Shown piece after piece: positions 1 to 9,183 of a DNA stretch of 64,000 nucleotides (its first letter is position 1; each line of letters begins with the position of its first letter). Position numbers and translations under genes: made by a program. Source of the stretch: Prochlorococcus sp. AG-363-O16 (GTDB lineage: Bacteria > Cyanobacteriota > Cyanobacteriia > PCC-6307 > Cyanobiaceae); NCBI GenBank assembly GCA_003280095.1, contig QCGA01000001.1, positions 62,001 through 126,000 on the forward strand, in the 5' to 3' direction. Below the pieces are notes generated by a model. The model was not told the DNA's origin and searched no databases. It saw nothing but the letters and a program-made list of their open reading frames with translations.

Positions 1-1
1 T

Positions 2-286
2 CTACGACTTCAAAAAGAAAGAATGCGAGAATATTTAGTAACTGACTTGTATAGCTATCACTGTGAATATGGACTTAATCACGAAAAGCTTAATTTATGC
101 AAGAATCCAACACCAATTTTACATCCAGGTCCAGTCAATAGAGGGATAGAGATGAGTAGCGCTCTTTTAGATGATCATTCTATATCTCTCGTAAACGAAC
201 AAGTTACCAACGGTATATCAATCCGGATGGCGCTGCTATACCTAATTGCCGCTAATGATCAATCAAACGATATCTTTGAAAGATAA
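2..286 (+). CDS. pyrB: Aspartate carbamoyltransferase, C-terminal part
   Basis: This is the C-terminal 94 residues of the ATCase catalytic chain, cut off by the window start. The enzyme joins carbamoyl phosphate and aspartate in the second step of pyrimidine synthesis, in the cytoplasm. The frame is open from base 2 (LRLQKERM) and carries the family's conserved [10 protein letters not shown] segment, whose Arg and Glu lie near the aspartate site, followed by [10 protein letters not shown] and [11 protein letters not shown]. The family assignment is firm from these motifs. The start and the carbamoyl phosphate-binding STRT region lie outside the window. Confidence 0.95.
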   Translation, partial: LRLQKERMREYLVTDLYSYHCEYGLNHEKLNLCKNPTPILHPGPVNRGIEMSSALLDDHSISLVNEQVTNGISIRMALLYLIAANDQSNDIFER

Positions 287-349
287 AAATATCTGACAGC
301 GAAAATTTATCCCCAAGGAAATCAATTTTTGAAAAATCAAAGTTAATGG

Positions 350-730
350 TTATCCTCCAAGTAACTTAGACCCTTCTAGCAGCAATCCATAAAGCAATCC
401 GAATCTCGCAGAATCAAGAAGCTGACATGGCAAGTTACTTCGCGCAGACGATGACCAATTACCTCGAATCCGAACCATAAATTCTAAAAATAGAACTGTA
501 ACCAAAGCCCCTACTGGATCCATTAGTGCTAGAACACCACCGATCATGCCTATAGAACTACCAAGGAAAAATCCACTAAGCAAAATAATCGATAAAAGAG
601 AATATCTCCGCCAAGGGTTAACACCCCATCTCTCCAATCTTTCAAGAGCTTGACCAATACTCTGATTCAGTCGAGTGCCTTGCATTTTCCTATCCATGGG
701 AGAAAACTGATTTAAAAATACCCAAGTCAA
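350..730 (-). CDS. ycf20: Ycf20-like (DUF565) membrane protein
   Basis: This 126-residue protein matches the cyanobacterial and plastid Ycf20/DUF565 family: a conserved LNQSIGQALERLERWGVNPWRR stretch (quoted in part: WGVNPWRRYSLL) leads into two hydrophobic segments (about residues 44-62 and 66-85), with a further hydrophobic stretch near the C-terminus. The family is a small thylakoid or inner-membrane protein; the plant homologue has been linked to photoprotection, but the molecular role is unclear. Starts at Met12 or Met16 are possible because conservation begins just after them. It stands alone on the minus strand, converging with pyrB. Confidence 0.8.
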   Translation of the reverse strand: MTWVFLNQFSPMDRKMQGTRLNQSIGQALERLERWGVNPWRRYSLLSIILLSGFFLGSSIGMIGGVLALMDPVGALVTVLFLEFMVRIRGNWSSSARSNLPCQLLDSARFGLLYGLLLEGSKLLGG

Positions 731-860
731 GAATTCAAACTTACACTGTAAAAATATACTAAGAACAGTTTAAATCAGAAAATTTTTTAATCTCTAATCT
801 AAGCAAAAAATTCCGTCAGTGAACCCTACAAAAATTCAATTATTTTCTACATATCAAGCA

Positions 861-1061
861 TTAACTAGGCTCTATTTTTGACTTGCGCGCCGCTTTTCCT
901 TCAAGTAGCTCTAACAAAGCCTCCATTTGTGCCATGACACCCCGCACCTCGCCAGCTTCTGGCAACATGCCATCTTCCAAGATGCCTGTATGCATCGCAC
1001 GCAGTTCTTGTCGGATGTAACGCAGGTGACTCACCACCTGTTCTCTTTTCGATTGTGACAT
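861..1061 (-). CDS. Small conserved cyanobacterial protein
   Basis: This is a soluble, highly charged protein of 66 residues that looks largely helical: SHLRYIRQELRAMHTG at the N-terminus and a Leu-rich MEALLELLEGKAARKSK tail. I recognise it as resembling short hypothetical proteins common in marine picocyanobacteria, but I cannot give a function. The ATG start fits the open frame and no better start lies upstream. It sits between ycf20 and the tRNA gene on the same strand as both. The reading of a real gene rests on its amino acid composition; an overlapping frame (901-1083) looks like a shadow. Confidence 0.55.
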   Translation of the reverse strand: MSQSKREQVVSHLRYIRQELRAMHTGILEDGMLPEAGEVRGVMAQMEALLELLEGKAARKSKIEPS

Positions 1062-1418
1062 CGAGGATAAACCCCTTCCTCATACTCTTATCACCAATAG
1101 TCTCTCACCTACGAGACTGGATGCTTGCTGTCAAGAGACCACATAAAGTAACTAAGACAAAAGTCAGCAAAGAAGTAGGTCTTACAGAAACCGTCGTAGG
1201 AACCGAAGCTGCAAGGGAAACCAATATGAGTGAACGCTTCTTATAAAGAAATTTAATCTGAGAGTTCATTTATAAAAGTCGTACCCAACCCAAAAGCTTG
1301 CTTGACCCAAAAAACTCCCAGGAAGAGATTCACAAAGATTCTTGTTCATCATTCAAAACAAGCAAAGAGAATTTATACGCCTCCAGCTTTAACTACAGGA
1401 AATTACGCATATCGAAAG
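1062..1418. other. Intergenic stretch without a convincing gene
   Basis: Between the 66-residue protein gene and tRNA-Ala I see only weak open frames on both strands, with no ribosome binding site or recognisable product. It may hold the promoter of the minus-strand genes. I see nothing else in it. Confidence 0.5.
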
Positions 1419-1491
1419 TGGAGAATAGGGGATTCGAACCCCTGACCTCTGCGGTGCGATCACAGCGCTCTACCAACTGAGCTAATTCCCC
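1419..1491 (-). tRNA. tRNA-Ala (anticodon CGC)
   Basis: The minus strand folds into a full cloverleaf of 73 nt: acceptor GGGGAAT pairs with ATTCTCC, the D arm holds GCTCAGTTGGTAGAGC, and the T arm is GGGGTTCGAATCCCC. The anticodon loop ATCGCAC gives CGC, which reads GCG (Ala). The third acceptor pair is G-U, the main alanine identity element. The discriminator is A and the CCA tail is not encoded. Confidence 0.9.
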
Positions 1492-1571
1492 ATTGAGAAA
1501 CTAACCTGTAAAAACAACTTGCTTTTAGCAGGTTCAAGCAATTAATAGCAGACCTACCAAGTGAACGTTGC

Positions 1572-1784
1572 ATGGCTAAAAACCAAATAAATACAGAAAC
1601 AATCCAGACATTTAGTGAAACAGAAGTTGCTGCCCTCGCAAAACGTCTGGAAGATGATGAATACAACACTCCTTTTGATGGACTTGATGATTGGCATCTA
1701 CTAAGAGCAGTTGCTATTCACCGTCCAGAGCTTGTAAGGCCCTACCTTCACTTAATAGATCAGGAACCTTTTGATGAAGATTGA
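1572..1784 (+). CDS. DUF2555-type small protein
   Basis: This 70-residue acidic protein fits the small cyanobacterial DUF2555 family: an N-terminal ETEVAALAKRLEDDEYNTPF segment followed by DWHLLRAVAIHRPELVRPYL. No function is established for the family. Its 3' end overlaps the start of coaBC by 11 bases, so the two are almost certainly one transcript with coupled translation. The overlap with coaBC is seen directly; the family name is from memory of the motif pattern. Confidence 0.75.
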   Translation: MAKNQINTETIQTFSETEVAALAKRLEDDEYNTPFDGLDDWHLLRAVAIHRPELVRPYLHLIDQEPFDED

Positions 1785-3069
1785 GACGACTCTCCCTCTA
1801 AAAGGACGTCGTCTGCTAATAGCAGCATCGGGCAGCATTGCTGCCGTCAAAACCACCATTCTCGTAAGCAACCTGATCAAGGCAGGTGCTCAAGTTCAGT
1901 GTCTAGTTACTCCAAGCGCCTCAAAACTAGTAAGCCCTTTAGCCCTGGCAAACCTTAGTAGGAATCGTTGTTATCAAGATAAAGATCAATGGGATGCGAA
2001 TGAACCCAGACCATTACACATTGCCCTTGCTGAGTGGGCTGAAGTTGTTGTTATTGCACCAATGAGTGCATCAACGCTGGGTCGATGGATAAATGGATTA
2101 GGAGAAGGACTTCTCGCGAGTTTATTGCTTGCTTGTGAAAGGCCTGTGGTGGCAGCCGCAGCAATGAACACAGCAATGTGGAACAACCCAGGCGTAAAAA
2201 ACAATTGGGAACAGCTAAAAACAAATCAAAAGGTTTTAACTCTTGAACCAGAAGAAGGCTTATTGGCTTGCAATCGCATAGGAGATGGTCGAATGGTCCA
2301 TCCAGACCTAATAGAACTCGCAATTAATAGCGCTCTTATGCACTCAGACCGTACTGGTCACCTTAAAAGAGATTTTTCTGGACAAAAAATACTTGTAACT
2401 GCAGGACCCACTTTAGAAAGGCTCGACCAGGCAAGAAATATTAGTAATCGAAGCAGTGGGCTCATGGGAGTCCTTCTTGCCCAAGCTGCTCGCTTCAGGG
2501 GGGGAGATGTAGACCTTGTACATGGCCCGCTCTCAATCTCTAAGGGGTTGCTCGAAGGTTTAAAAAGCCATCAAATTTACAGCGCAGCAGAAATGCAAGT
2601 GCAAATTTCCGAGTTACAGCCTTTTGCCAAGGTAATTGCAATGACTGCTGCTGTTGCAGATATAAGAAGAAAAGGGCTTGATGAAATCAAAGACAAGATA
2701 AATAAAAGAGACCTGATTTCATCTCTAGGGAAAGAATTAGAACTTGTCCCCGACTTACTTGCCGAAATCGTTAAAAGGCGCTCTGCTAATCAGATCATTC
2801 TTGGATTTGCAGCCCTTACTGGAAATGATGCTGAGATACGAAAAATAGGAGAGCAGAAACGACAAATGAAAGGTTGTGACCTATTAATGGCGAACCCTAT
2901 TGACAAACCTGGGCAAGGATTTGAGACAAATACCAATGGTGGATGGTTGTTAGGGTTCAAAGGGAAGCCTCGTGAAATCCCAGTCACAACAAAGCTTGAC
3001 GTTGCTCATCAGCTGCTAGATGCCATTCACGAAATAACGATTAACAATTCTGGCTGCAACAGTTCGTGA
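1774..3069 (+). CDS. coaBC: CoaBC: phosphopantothenoylcysteine decarboxylase / phosphopantothenate-cysteine ligase
   Basis: This bifunctional coenzyme A synthesis enzyme (431 residues) joins cysteine to 4'-phosphopantothenate and then decarboxylates the product with FMN. The N-terminal flavoprotein half shows GSIAAVK, the active-site His in PLHIALAEWAE, an AAMNTAMW variant of the PAMN motif, and the catalytic Cys in GLLACNRIGDGRM. The ligase half begins at ILVTAGPTLE and includes ISNRSSGLMG. A TTG lies one codon upstream, but the ATG at 1774 has an AGGAA motif at a better distance. It overlaps the DUF2555 gene. Length matches the family. Confidence 0.95.
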   Translation: MKIETTLPLKGRRLLIAASGSIAAVKTTILVSNLIKAGAQVQCLVTPSASKLVSPLALANLSRNRCYQDKDQWDANEPRPLHIALAEWAEVVVIAPMSASTLGRWINGLGEGLLASLLLACERPVVAAAAMNTAMWNNPGVKNNWEQLKTNQKVLTLEPEEGLLACNRIGDGRMVHPDLIELAINSALMHSDRTGHLKRDFSGQKILVTAGPTLERLDQARNISNRSSGLMGVLLAQAARFRGGDVDLVHGPLSISKGLLEGLKSHQIYSAAEMQVQISELQPFAKVIAMTAAVADIRRKGLDEIKDKINKRDLISSLGKELELVPDLLAEIVKRRSANQIILGFAALTGNDAEIRKIGEQKRQMKGCDLLMANPIDKPGQGFETNTNGGWLLGFKGKPREIPVTTKLDVAHQLLDAIHEITINNSGCNSS

Positions 3070-3144
3070 TTCCTGGTCAGAGGTATTCCCTCACCGTGAA
3101 AGAATGGTCTTGTACGGTGCTTCCGTCAGTCGCTGGCGTGTTCA

Positions 3145-3702
3145 ATGGCCTCTCTAATTTCTTCCCTAAAACGGTCCCTGACAAGACTAATGATCTTGTT
3201 GCCAGTACTAGTGGGCCTAATTATCAGTCCCTTGCCGGTAAACGCCCTCTACCCAAGTGATTTCAACGACCAAACCGCAAAAGATCTCAATCCAGATCTT
3301 CATGGGCAAAACCTTCAAAAAAAGGAGTTTGTTAAATACTCCCTCTCAGGCTTTGATTTAAGCGAGGCAGACCTCAGTGGTTCTTTCTTCAGCGTCTCAA
3401 ACCTGAAAAATGCCAATCTGCGTGGTGCGAATCTGCAAGATGTGATCGCATATGCAACTCGCTTTGACAATGCAGACCTATCTGGTGCCAATCTGCGTGG
3501 TGCAGATCTTATGAAGAGTTTCTTCAATGGCGCAGTGATTGATGGCACGGACTTCAGTGACGCAGTCCTTGACAAGTCCCAACAAAAAGCTCTTTGCGAA
3601 AGAGCAAGTGGCATAACTTTTGACAGCCTTGACTGTGCAGGCTTGTCTGAGGGCTATGTTCCCGCTTCAGAATCAGCCAACAAGTTCAATCCTGGCAGTT
3701 AA
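3145..3702 (+). CDS. Pentapeptide-repeat protein, probably thylakoid lumen
   Basis: The 185-residue protein begins with a basic n-region and a hydrophobic core (about residues 14-33) ending PVNALYP, a likely signal peptide with cleavage after an A-x-A-like NAL/Y site. After that come tandem A(D/N)LxG units, for example AYATRFDNADLSGANLRGADL, typical of pentapeptide repeats that form a square right-handed helix. Two Cys near the C-terminus (CERASG and LDCAGL) could form a disulfide in an oxidising lumen. It lies directly upstream of a strong terminator and psbO. The export to the lumen is inference; the biochemical role is unknown. Confidence 0.85.
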   Translation: MASLISSLKRSLTRLMILLPVLVGLIISPLPVNALYPSDFNDQTAKDLNPDLHGQNLQKKEFVKYSLSGFDLSEADLSGSFFSVSNLKNANLRGANLQDVIAYATRFDNADLSGANLRGADLMKSFFNGAVIDGTDFSDAVLDKSQQKALCERASGITFDSLDCAGLSEGYVPASESANKFNPGS

Positions 3703-3732
3703 GAACAAGGTCTAACAACCCAATCAGAGGTT

Positions 3733-3780
3733 AAGCCCAAGGGGCGGGATGGATATCCATCCCGCCCCTTGGGCTTTTTA
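3733..3780 (+). terminator. Strong terminator after the pentapeptide gene
   Basis: A perfect inverted repeat with 22-bp arms (3733-3776), rich in GC (CCCAAGGGGCGGG), is followed by a T run. It ends transcription of the pentapeptide gene before psbO. Confidence 0.9.
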
Positions 3781-4145
3781 ATTAGGTCGCAACAACTCAC
3801 CAAGAACAAATTTCACATGAATCGAGTGATAAAGAATTTCATTTTGTGGCCTTTAAAACCTTTTAAGAACGCACCAAATGTCTAGTTGTGCAACTTAGAC
3901 ATTTCAGAAAATTCACACCAAAAATAAACCCTCTGCTCATTGCGGACCTTCCAAACTCATTGTAGTGCAAGGGTTTAGAGCTAAATAACTACCGCAATTT
4001 TTAACTCTGAAACGATATTCGATAAGCGACGGGTTGTTGAGAGCTGCAAAAGGCTGGCCATATCACCCTTAAGCCCCCTGTAGGATCCGACTTGCCCTGT
4101 TGGGCGGTTAGTACCGCAGTCATCTGGCCTTTCGGCTTATCTCCC
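3777..4145 (+). promoter_or_regulatory. psbO upstream region and probable leader
   Basis: About 370 bases without a gene lie between the terminator and psbO. The 3' part is more GC-rich than the 5' part and may be a transcribed leader. A weak open frame on the minus strand overlaps the psbO start and looks like a shadow. The region must hold the psbO promoter; I cannot place its -10 element with confidence. Confidence 0.45.
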
Positions 4146-4949
4146 ATGCGATTTCGTCCTTTGCTGGCCTTGGTGCTGGCTTTCTGTATCACCTTTATAG
4201 CTGCCCCCAGCAGTGCTTATGCCGACTTTGTGCTTGGCAGTGAAAGGGGAAATTCACAATTTGGCGAAACAGTCAATACCGGCAAAGCCAACCTTTGTCC
4301 CACAGTTGCTCCTGGTTCCTCAGGATCCATCAGTCTTGGTAAAGGTGGCGGTCTTAAAGATATCTGCATGCACCCCACTGAGGTGTTTGTGAAAATTGCA
4401 GGATCAAAGCGTAAGAAAGCAGAATTCGCTCCTGCAAAAATCATCACTCCCTCCAACAACACAAGCGTTGACCAAATCTATGGAGACGTTTCAGGAGACA
4501 CCTTTACAGAAAAAGGTGGCATCGACTTTGCCTTAATTACTGTTTTAGCCCCTAATGGATTAGAAGTTCCATTCGTCTTCTCAGCCAAAGACTTGGTAAT
4601 GGAAGCAAGCAGTTCCTCTATTACAGCTGGAACTGAATTCAAAGGCAAAACACTTACACCCAACTATCGCACCGGCGATTTTCTAGACCCCAAGAGTCGT
4701 GCACTAAGTACAGGTGTTGACTATGCGCAAGGTCTAGTGGCTTTAGGTGGTGATGATGAAGAACTTGCAAGAGAAAACATCAAACGCGACGTAACTGGCC
4801 AGGGTGCAATTACCCTTTCAGTTGACAGTGTTCAAGGTGACGAATTCTCTGGCTCCTTTGTTGCAATCCAGCCATCCGACACTGACATGGGTTCTAAAGA
4901 CCCTCTAGAAGTCAAAATCGTTGGTGAGCTTTACGGTCGCAAAGGATGA
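4146..4949 (+). CDS. psbO: PsbO, photosystem II manganese-stabilising protein
   Basis: PsbO is the 33-kDa extrinsic subunit that shields and stabilises the Mn4CaO5 cluster on the lumen side of photosystem II. The ATG at 4146 gives 267 residues with a signal peptide (basic MRFR, hydrophobic core, SSAYA/DF cleavage). The mature part carries the paired Cys that form the conserved disulfide (ANLCPT and KDICMHP), then VFVKIAGSKRKKAEF, YRTGDFLDPKSR and a C-terminal KDPLEVKIVGELYGR. An in-frame upstream extension would destroy the signal peptide, so this start is preferred. It is flanked by two strong terminators, so it is a single-gene unit. Confidence 0.97.
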   Translation: MRFRPLLALVLAFCITFIAAPSSAYADFVLGSERGNSQFGETVNTGKANLCPTVAPGSSGSISLGKGGGLKDICMHPTEVFVKIAGSKRKKAEFAPAKIITPSNNTSVDQIYGDVSGDTFTEKGGIDFALITVLAPNGLEVPFVFSAKDLVMEASSSSITAGTEFKGKTLTPNYRTGDFLDPKSRALSTGVDYAQGLVALGGDDEELARENIKRDVTGQGAITLSVDSVQGDEFSGSFVAIQPSDTDMGSKDPLEVKIVGELYGRKG

Positions 4950-4991
4950 TCCCATAAGGGTGTCTGATCTAGGACCCTTAAATAGGAACAA

Positions 4992-5052
4992 CAATCCTTG
5001 AATTCACTCAAAAGGGGCCTAGTTGGCCCCTTTTGAGTGAATTCAAGGATTG
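4992..5052 (+). terminator. Very long perfect hairpin after psbO
   Basis: Perfect 28-bp arms (4992-5019 and 5025-5052) around a 5-base loop TAGTT. The top of the stem is GGGGCC/GGCCCC with A and T runs below, so it can act as a terminator. It is exceptionally long and could also protect the psbO mRNA 3' end. Confidence 0.85.
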
Positions 5053-5110
5053 AAATTTCCTACCCATGAAGCCGTCATCTGGGAGAATTCTCGAACATAT
5101 GCCATTGACC

Positions 5111-6268
5111 ATGACAAACAACAACCATTCAGGTCTTATTACTGCATATGGGGGAACCCTTGTTGACTTAATGGTTAGTGAAGACAAGAAAGAAGAAGTC
5201 AAAGCCTCTGCCAACAAACAAATCGAATGCTCGGACAGAAACGCATGTGATATTGAATTACTCGTAATTGGAGGGTTCTCTCCAGAACGAGGATTTATGC
5301 ACCAAGCTGATTACAACTCAGTGCTTCGAGAAAATAGAACCACTTCAGGATATTTATTTGGGCTGCCAATTGTTATGGACACTGATCGTGAAGATATAGG
5401 GATTGATGACAAAGTTTTACTCACTTACAAGGACCAAAACCTTGCTGTCCTTCAAGTAGAAGACAAATGGGAGCCAGACAAAGTTTTAGAAGCAAAGGCT
5501 TGTTATGGAACGACCTCTCTAGAGCATCCTGCAGTTCGAATGATTGCTTCCGAACGAAAACGCTACTACCTAGGAGGAAGTATTCAAGGCTTAAAACTTC
5601 CCTCTAGGATCTTTCCATGCAAAACTCCAGTCCAAGTAAGGGATGATCTACCACCAGGTGAAGATGTTGTGGCTTTTCAATGCCGTAATCCAATTCACAG
5701 AGCTCACTATGAGCTATTCACACGAGCACTAAAAGCAAGCAACGTAAGTAAAAATGCTGTGGTTCTAGTACACCCAACTTGCGGACCTACGCAACAAGAC
5801 GATATTCCAGGGCATATACGCTTTCAAACATACGAACGTCTTGCTGCTGAAGTAAACAACTCTTCAATTCGATGGGCCTACCTGCCATACGCAATGCACA
5901 TGGCAGGTCCTAGGGAAGCACTCCAGCACATGATTATTCGCCGAAATTATGGTTGTACACACTTCATCATTGGTCGCGACATGGCAGGCTGTAAATCCTC
6001 TTTAACTGGAGAAGACTTCTATGGACCCTATGACGCACAGAATTTTGCAAATGAATGTGCCTCAGAACTTGCAATGGAAACAGTCCCTTCTCTGAACCTC
6101 GTCTTCACGGAAGAAGAAGGTTACGTAACCGCAGAACATGCAGAGGCTCGTGGCCTTCATGTCAGAAAACTGAGCGGAACTCAATTCCGAAAAATGCTAA
6201 GAAGTGGTGAGGAGATTCCAGAATGGTTTGCTTTCCGAAGCGTAGTAGAAGTACTTAGGGCCTCCTAA
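5111..6268 (+). CDS. sat: ATP sulfurylase (sulfate adenylyltransferase)
   Basis: This 385-residue enzyme activates sulfate with ATP to adenosine phosphosulfate, the first step of assimilatory sulfate reduction. The N-terminal PUA-like part begins ITAYGGTLVDLMV. The catalytic core holds the nucleotide-binding QCRNPIHRAH (near residue 190), VLVHPTCGPTQQDDIP, the GRDMAGC segment and the C-terminal KLSGTQFRKML. In-frame starts exist at 5066, 5099 and 5111; conservation begins just after 5111, so I use that one, with low certainty. Probably transcribed alone after the psbO hairpin; ftsH follows 45 bases downstream. Confidence 0.95.
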   Translation: MTNNNHSGLITAYGGTLVDLMVSEDKKEEVKASANKQIECSDRNACDIELLVIGGFSPERGFMHQADYNSVLRENRTTSGYLFGLPIVMDTDREDIGIDDKVLLTYKDQNLAVLQVEDKWEPDKVLEAKACYGTTSLEHPAVRMIASERKRYYLGGSIQGLKLPSRIFPCKTPVQVRDDLPPGEDVVAFQCRNPIHRAHYELFTRALKASNVSKNAVVLVHPTCGPTQQDDIPGHIRFQTYERLAAEVNNSSIRWAYLPYAMHMAGPREALQHMIIRRNYGCTHFIIGRDMAGCKSSLTGEDFYGPYDAQNFANECASELAMETVPSLNLVFTEEEGYVTAEHAEARGLHVRKLSGTQFRKMLRSGEEIPEWFAFRSVVEVLRAS

Positions 6269-6313
6269 GTCTCATAATCCTATTAACATTCCTTCACCCC
6301 AGAAAGAAGAACC

Positions 6314-8167
6314 TTGAACAAACGCTTGCGCAATGTAGGGCTTTACGTGCTCCTGGTCGTGGTTGTAATCGTTGTTGGGACGGCTTTCCTTGAAAAGCCC
6401 GACGCCTCAAACACTCCCAGAACACTTAGATACAGTGACTTCGTTGAAGCGGTCGAAGAGAACGAAGTAAGTCGAGTTTTAATTTCCCCTGACAAAGGCT
6501 CTGCTCAAGTCATAGAAAGCGACGGAAGGAGATCTGAGGTGAATCTGGCTCCTGATAAAGATCTTTATCAATTACTTACTAAGCACAATGTTGATATTGC
6601 AGTGCAACCAAATCGCACGCCCAGTCCATGGCAACAAGCTGCAAGCAGCTTGATCTTCCCAATACTGTTATTAGGTGGACTCTTCTTTCTTTTCCGACGT
6701 GCACAAGGTGGTAGTGGTGGTGGTGGCAATCCAGCAATGAATTTTGGCAAAAGTAAGGCCCGGTTACAGATGGAACCATCCACTCAAGTAACTTTTGCAG
6801 ATGTAGCAGGAATTGAAGGTGCGAAGCTAGAGCTAACTGAAGTAGTTGATTTTCTAAAAAGTCCTGATCGATTTACTGCCGTAGGAGCAAAAATTCCTAA
6901 AGGTGTCCTTTTAGTAGGACCTCCAGGAACTGGCAAAACCTTACTTGCGAAAGCAGTCGCAGGGGAAGCAGCCGTACCTTTCTTCTCGATCTCAGGTTCA
7001 GAATTTGTCGAAATGTTCGTTGGTGTAGGTGCAAGTCGGGTTAGGGATCTGTTTGAACAAGCCAAGAAAAATGCTCCTTGCATAGTTTTCATTGATGAAA
7101 TCGATGCTGTAGGGCGTCAACGTGGCGCAGGTCTTGGAGGCGGTAACGACGAAAGGGAACAAACACTGAATCAACTTTTAACTGAAATGGATGGTTTTGA
7201 AGGCAATACAGGCATCATCATCGTCGCTGCCACCAACAGACCAGATGTTCTTGATTCCGCTCTAATGCGTCCAGGACGCTTCGATAGACAAGTTGTTGTT
7301 GATAGACCCGATTACACAGGGCGACTTCAAATACTCAAAGTTCATGCACGCTCCAAGACACTTTCTAAAGATGTTGATCTTGATAAAGTGGCAAGAAGAA
7401 CACCAGGGTTTACAGGGGCTGATCTAGCAAACTTACTTAATGAGTCTGCAATTCTTGCTGCACGCCGTGAGCTAAAAGAAGTGAGCAATGACGAGATCAA
7501 TGAAGCTATTGAACGTGTAATGGCTGGTCCAGAGAAAAAAGACCGAGTTATGAGTGAACGACGCAAAAGACTAGTTGCATATCACGAATCAGGACATGCC
7601 CTGGTGGGAGCACTCATGCCTGACTATGACCCTGTCCAAAAAATATCTATCATTCCTCGTGGCCAAGCTGGAGGATTGACCTTCTTCACACCTAGCGAAG
7701 AGAGAATGGAATCTGGTTTGTATTCAAGGTCTTATCTACAAAACCAAATGGCAGTTGCTTTAGGCGGACGAGTCGCAGAAGAAATCGTATATGGTGAGGA
7801 CGAAGTTACAACTGGTGCATCTAACGACCTCAAGCAAGTTGCACAAGTTGCAAGACAAATGGTCACCCGGTTCGGGATGAGTGACAAGCTTGGGCCAGTG
7901 GCTTTAGGAAGATCACAGGGAGGAATGTTCCTTGGTCGCGATATCGCCTCTGAGAGAGATTTTTCTGAGGACACTGCAGCCACTATTGATGAAGAAGTGT
8001 CTTGTTTGGTAGCAGAGGCTTACAAACGTGCGACGAAAGTCCTCACTGAAAATCGATCTGTTCTTGATGAGCTAGCAGAAATGTTGGTAGACAAAGAAAC
8101 AGTTGACTCAGAAGAGCTTCAGGAGCTTCTTATTCGTCGCGAAGTGAAAGCGGCTGAATACGCCTAA
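6314..8167 (+). CDS. ftsH: FtsH membrane AAA+ zinc metalloprotease
   Basis: FtsH degrades damaged membrane proteins; in cyanobacteria, FtsH hexamers clear photodamaged D1 from photosystem II. The 617-residue protein has two membrane spans (about 8-25 and 111-128) around a lumen or periplasm loop, a Gly-rich linker, the Walker A GPPGTGKT (202-209), Walker B VFIDEID (257-263), the SRH segment with ATNRPDVLD and RPGRFDR, and the zinc site HESGH (424-428). The start is TTG, with an AGAAAGAAGAA purine tract upstream. The eda-like gene begins two bases past its stop, so they are likely co-transcribed. Confidence 0.97.
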   Translation: MNKRLRNVGLYVLLVVVVIVVGTAFLEKPDASNTPRTLRYSDFVEAVEENEVSRVLISPDKGSAQVIESDGRRSEVNLAPDKDLYQLLTKHNVDIAVQPNRTPSPWQQAASSLIFPILLLGGLFFLFRRAQGGSGGGGNPAMNFGKSKARLQMEPSTQVTFADVAGIEGAKLELTEVVDFLKSPDRFTAVGAKIPKGVLLVGPPGTGKTLLAKAVAGEAAVPFFSISGSEFVEMFVGVGASRVRDLFEQAKKNAPCIVFIDEIDAVGRQRGAGLGGGNDEREQTLNQLLTEMDGFEGNTGIIIVAATNRPDVLDSALMRPGRFDRQVVVDRPDYTGRLQILKVHARSKTLSKDVDLDKVARRTPGFTGADLANLLNESAILAARRELKEVSNDEINEAIERVMAGPEKKDRVMSERRKRLVAYHESGHALVGALMPDYDPVQKISIIPRGQAGGLTFFTPSEERMESGLYSRSYLQNQMAVALGGRVAEEIVYGEDEVTTGASNDLKQVAQVARQMVTRFGMSDKLGPVALGRSQGGMFLGRDIASERDFSEDTAATIDEEVSCLVAEAYKRATKVLTENRSVLDELAEMLVDKETVDSEELQELLIRREVKAAEYA

Positions 8168-8168
8168 T

Positions 8169-8873
8169 GTGAACACAGGCTCATCATGGAAAGAAAAAGA
8201 GAACGCATTAATAGCTTCTCTGAAATGTCAACCATTAGTAGCCTTAATACGCCCAAAACCAATAGATATAGAAAAAACGAGTTTCAATAATGAGTTCTTT
8301 CAACGCCTAGGGGCTTTAAATAAACTAGGTATTAAACATATTGAAATTGCATGGTGCTCTCACCCTAGATGGCCTCTTCTTATTGAGGAGACTCACAATC
8401 GATTCCCAAGCTTCAATCTTGGAGCAGCATCAGTAACTTCTTCAGAGGCATTGACATGTGTAGCGGAGCTTAAACTCAACTACGCAATGCTTCCTTTCTG
8501 GGATCCAGGCCTTCAACAACTTGCTCAAAATCTTGATCAACTCTTAATCCCTGGAGTCTTTACTCCTTCAGAGATTAAGCAAGCAGTCAATAGTGGGCAT
8601 CGTGTCGTTAAACTATTTCCTGCAAGTTGCCTTGGGATTGACTACATCTCACAAATCAAAACACCACTTAGTGAAATTCCATTCATTATTGCAGCAGGAG
8701 GTCTCTCTATTAAAGAGATCAATCCTTGGCTTAATGCAGGGTGTGACGCCATCACAATAGGTAAAAATCTAGTAAAGGATGGACAAATAGATAAAGCACT
8801 ACAAACATGGATAGAAGACACAAGAACACAACGTCATGTCAAAATAACGTCGACAGAAAACTTGGTTAATTGA
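8169..8873 (+). CDS. eda: KDPG/KHG aldolase family protein
   Basis: The 234-residue protein resembles 2-keto-3-deoxy-6-phosphogluconate aldolase (class I, TIM barrel). Family features are LVALIRPK near residue 23, an HIEIAW strand with the Glu of the E-x-T/A site, LGAASVTSSEA, and RVVKLFPASCLGIDYI, where the Lys of VKLFPA is the Schiff-base residue. AAGGLSIKEINPWLNAGC follows at the C-terminus. Start is GTG at 8169, almost touching ftsH. In picocyanobacteria the enzyme could serve the Entner-Doudoroff route or 2-keto-4-hydroxyglutarate cleavage; the sequence cannot decide between these. Confidence 0.85.
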   Translation: MNTGSSWKEKENALIASLKCQPLVALIRPKPIDIEKTSFNNEFFQRLGALNKLGIKHIEIAWCSHPRWPLLIEETHNRFPSFNLGAASVTSSEALTCVAELKLNYAMLPFWDPGLQQLAQNLDQLLIPGVFTPSEIKQAVNSGHRVVKLFPASCLGIDYISQIKTPLSEIPFIIAAGGLSIKEINPWLNAGCDAITIGKNLVKDGQIDKALQTWIEDTRTQRHVKITSTENLVN

Positions 8874-9183
8874 CCATTATCTATAGAGTTAAAAAAGCAC
8901 AACCTTCAAAAAACTCTCGGGGAAGGTATTCCATCCTCAATAGGACAACACAAGTTCCCTATCAAAAACCAACCAAGTAATAAATCAGGAAGAAGCAACC
9001 TTGTAAAAAGTTTCCAACAAAACAAATACTATAAAAAGATAGAGTCCAGCTATAAAATATAAAAAAGCTACTTTAGTGGATATATTAATATAGATATGTC
9101 GCCAATATATAGACAATCTTGCTGATAACTCAGCCAAAAAATAGACAAATCATTTTTTCACTACTCGAGCAAATCAAATATCT
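8874..9183. other. AT-rich gap between two converging genes
   Basis: A stretch of 310 bases where the eda-like gene and aroC converge. It contains only one possible small open frame on the minus strand (8985-9137, listed separately). I see no clear terminator hairpin with a strong stem. Confidence 0.4.
8985..9137 (-). CDS. Possible 50-residue single-span membrane protein
   Basis: A TTG-started frame downstream of aroC encodes AELSARLSIYWRHIYINIST followed by a hydrophobic span (VAFLYFIAGLYLFIVFVLLE) and a short basic tail FYKVASS. The soluble-head and single-span architecture is plausible for a picocyanobacterial mini-protein. The region is AT-rich, which makes hydrophobic codons common by chance, and no good ribosome binding site is seen. 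No family recognised. Confidence 0.3.
   Translation of the reverse strand: MAELSARLSIYWRHIYINISTKVAFLYFIAGLYLFIVFVLLETFYKVASS

Noticed and set aside
1055-1246. Open frames on both strands before the tRNA gene
   Set aside because: No start signals and no conserved pattern; one minus-strand frame is hydrophobic but starts only at TTG.
3103-3156. Short frame MVLYGASVSRWRVQWPL, open upstream to about 3042
   Set aside because: The stretch looks protein-like, but the only ATG gives 17 residues and it overlaps the pentapeptide gene start; not enough to call a gene.
4001-4192. Minus-strand frame across the psbO start
   Set aside because: Overlaps the psbO signal peptide region; composition reflects the opposite strand.
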